DNA of 64,000 nt, from the NCBI RefSeq assembly GCF_007625115.1, contig NZ_VMNH01000009.1, positions 62,001 through 126,000 of the forward strand, written 5' to 3'. Shown one piece after another: positions 62,902-64,000 of the stretch (position 1 is its first letter; every line of letters starts with the position of its first letter). Origin of the DNA: Sedimenticola selenatireducens. GTDB lineage: Bacteria > Pseudomonadota > Gammaproteobacteria > Chromatiales > Chromatiaceae. The translations under genes were made by a program, and so were the position numbers. The notes under the pieces were generated by a model. The model was not told the DNA's origin. It saw nothing but the letters and a program-made list of their open reading frames with translations, and searched no databases.

Positions 62902-63816
62902 ATGTCAGATGATTGCCCAAAATGTGATGCAGGATTACCCCCCTGGTTGGCAACCTTTGCTGATTTGATGTCCTTGTTGATGTGTTTTTTCGTACTGCTG
63001 CTCTCATTTGCAGAGATTGATGCCATCCGATTCAAAAAGATGGCGGATTCTATGAAGGATGCCTTTGGCGTACAGCGGGAAGTACAGGTGACTGATATCG
63101 TCATGGGGACCAGCGTTATTAAGCAGGAGTTTAGTCCCTCTACCATTCCAGAGCCCTCACTGGTCGATGAGGTGCGTCAACAGACCACAGACGTAGAGAA
63201 ACAGCATCTTGATGTCCCGGATGCGGCTTCGAAATCAGAGGCTGAAGTGGCCGCTGAGGCAGAGGCAGAGGCAGAGGCAGCGGAAGAGGCAGCGGCAGAG
63301 GCAGCGGAAAAACTGATGCAGGAGATTGCCCAGCAGGCCGAAGAGATCAAAGAGGCCATGCAGCTGGAAATTGAAGAAAAATTGGTCACTGTTGAGACAC
63401 AGCAGGCGAAGATTATTATACGTATTAATGAAAAGGGCTCATTCCCTTCAGGTAGCGCAAAGCTGAATGATGATTTCTACGGTGTGATGGTGCGTCTCAG
63501 TGAAGCGGTGGCTAAAACCCCCGGTAAAGTCGTTGTGGCGGGACATTCCGATGACGTGCCGATATCGACCAATCGTTTTCGGTCAAATTGGGAGCTCTCT
63601 TCCGCCCGAGCCGTTACTGTGGTACATGCCCTGTTGGATGATCCAAACGTTGATCCTGGCCGTGTAAAGGTTGAGGGGCATGCCGATTCACAACCTTTAG
63701 TGCCTAATGATTCCAGAGAGAACAGAGCCATCAATAGGCGTGTCGAGCTGATCATTGAGCGTGGCTCCGATGTTGAGAGTGGTGAGGCCTTGGCCATTCC
63801 ACCTGCTCAGGGCTAG
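62902..63816 (+). CDS. pomB: Flagellar motor protein, MotB/PomB type (OmpA domain)
   Basis: A 304-aa stator partner with an N-terminal segment PPWLATFADLMSLLMCFFVLLLSFAEID containing the conserved ion-binding Asp (TFADLM), a central Glu/Ala-rich linker, and a C-terminal OmpA-like peptidoglycan-binding domain (VVVAGHSDDVPI, NWELSSARAVTVVHALL, VEGHADSQPLVPNDSRENRAINRRVELII). The linker is encoded by a GAGGCA-type hexanucleotide repeat array (about 63256-63308), unusual but in frame. Confidence 0.93.
   Translation: MSDDCPKCDAGLPPWLATFADLMSLLMCFFVLLLSFAEIDAIRFKKMADSMKDAFGVQREVQVTDIVMGTSVIKQEFSPSTIPEPSLVDEVRQQTTDVEKQHLDVPDAASKSEAEVAAEAEAEAEAAEEAAAEAAEKLMQEIAQQAEEIKEAMQLEIEEKLVTVETQQAKIIIRINEKGSFPSGSAKLNDDFYGVMVRLSEAVAKTPGKVVVAGHSDDVPISTNRFRSNWELSSARAVTVVHALLDDPNVDPGRVKVEGHADSQPLVPNDSRENRAINRRVELIIERGSDVESGEALAIPPAQG
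63256..63308 (+). repeat. GAGGCA/GCGGAA hexanucleotide repeats within pomB
   Basis: GAGGCA occurs four times in tandem, followed by degenerate GCGGAAGAGGCAGCG units, encoding an Ala/Glu helix-type linker. Changes of unit number would keep the frame and alter linker length only. Confidence 0.75.
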
Positions 63817-63864
63817 GGTGATTGATGATTTATTCAAGCAGCAGAAAGCAGGAGTGAAGGGCCG

Positions 63865-64000
63865 TTGAAGATCAGTCAGGATGAGCGCAGGCAGTATTTT
63901 CGTATCGAAGACAGTTTGACACTCAGCTATCAGAAGGTGCCATTGGACGAGGTTCCTGATTGTGTTGAGCGTCTTGAGCAAGAGCTCGACAGTCATTTTA
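63865..64000 (+). CDS. PilZ-type protein, N-terminal part (cut by window edge)
   Basis: Begins with TTG 63865 after AGGAGTGAAGGG and runs off the window after 45 codons: KISQDERRQYFRIEDSLTLSYQKVPLDEVPD. The DERRQYFRIEDSL start resembles the arginine-rich c-di-GMP-binding segment at the start of PilZ domains. It follows the stator genes by 48 bases, so a c-di-GMP effector on motility is a natural guess. The C-terminal part with the DxSxxG motif is not visible. Confidence 0.65.
   Translation, partial: MKISQDERRQYFRIEDSLTLSYQKVPLDEVPDCVERLEQELDSHF

Overview
The window reads as chromosome of a sulfur-oxidising, facultatively hydrogen-using gammaproteobacterium of the Sedimenticola / Candidatus Thiodiazotropha / Chromatiales kind. 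The basis is flavocytochrome c sulfide dehydrogenase (FccAB), a DsrC-family protein, a Hyd-2-type [NiFe] hydrogenase, benzoyl-CoA epoxidation genes, PomAB-like motor genes, and housekeeping genes typical of Gammaproteobacteria. The genus is inferred from gene content only. No rRNA, tRNA, CRISPR array, integrase or transposase was recognised. Gene density is high and the genes look intact.

Layout. 1-3.0 kb: edge-truncated Ser/Thr kinase, an unknown protein and a CoA-transferase. 3.3-9.9 kb: hybOABC, then an intrinsic terminator and a palindromic repeat, then hybD, hypC/hybG and hybE. 10.0-12.9 kb: rubredoxin reductase, a 54-aa rubredoxin and rubrerythrin, divergent from oxyR (peroxide defence). 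13.0-13.95 kb: NorE/NorF-like pair. 14.2-18.9 kb: a perfect FNR-type box ahead of a nine-heme cytochrome c fused to a membrane cytochrome b, then fccA and fccB, facing a DsrC homologue that has no cysteine at all. 19-25.9 kb: HPP membrane protein with a LysR regulator, a PEP-CTERM protein, a small membrane protein, and a CBS/nucleotidyltransferase protein with a DnaQ-like exonuclease. 25.9-31.4 kb: BCCT transporter and boxC-boxB. 31.6-35 kb: htpX behind a sigma32-type promoter, a TPR lipoprotein, a repeat-rich spacer, an orphan ParA and an alkyltransferase-like protein. 35.1-39.3 kb: TPP riboswitch with thiC-thiS-thiG-thiH. 39.4-47.7 kb: an unknown protein, an envelope transport set (TetR, RND/MMPL, LolA-like, outer-membrane barrel) and a MFS/AraC pair. 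47.7-52.5 kb: prkA-yeaH-spoVR. 52.8-61.9 kb: mazG, M48/TPR lipoprotein, Nudix, prc, pbpG, gshA, SDR. 62.0-64.0 kb: sigma28-type promoter, pomA-pomB, and the start of a PilZ protein.

How it fits together. The hydrogenase and the FccAB locus are two periplasm-facing electron inputs. HybAB would pass hydrogen electrons to quinone. The multiheme c/b fusion beside FccAB suggests that sulfide electrons could also reach the membrane quinone pool, under oxygen-responsive (FNR-type) control. The rubrerythrin operon and oxyR guard the iron-sulfur-rich enzymes against peroxide.

Most worth following up: the nine-heme/cytochrome b-FccAB locus with its FNR-type promoter and cysteine-less DsrC protein; the HybE chaperone ending in a Tat-like twin-arginine motif; the tandem TetR operator; and two families of dispersed palindromic repeats.
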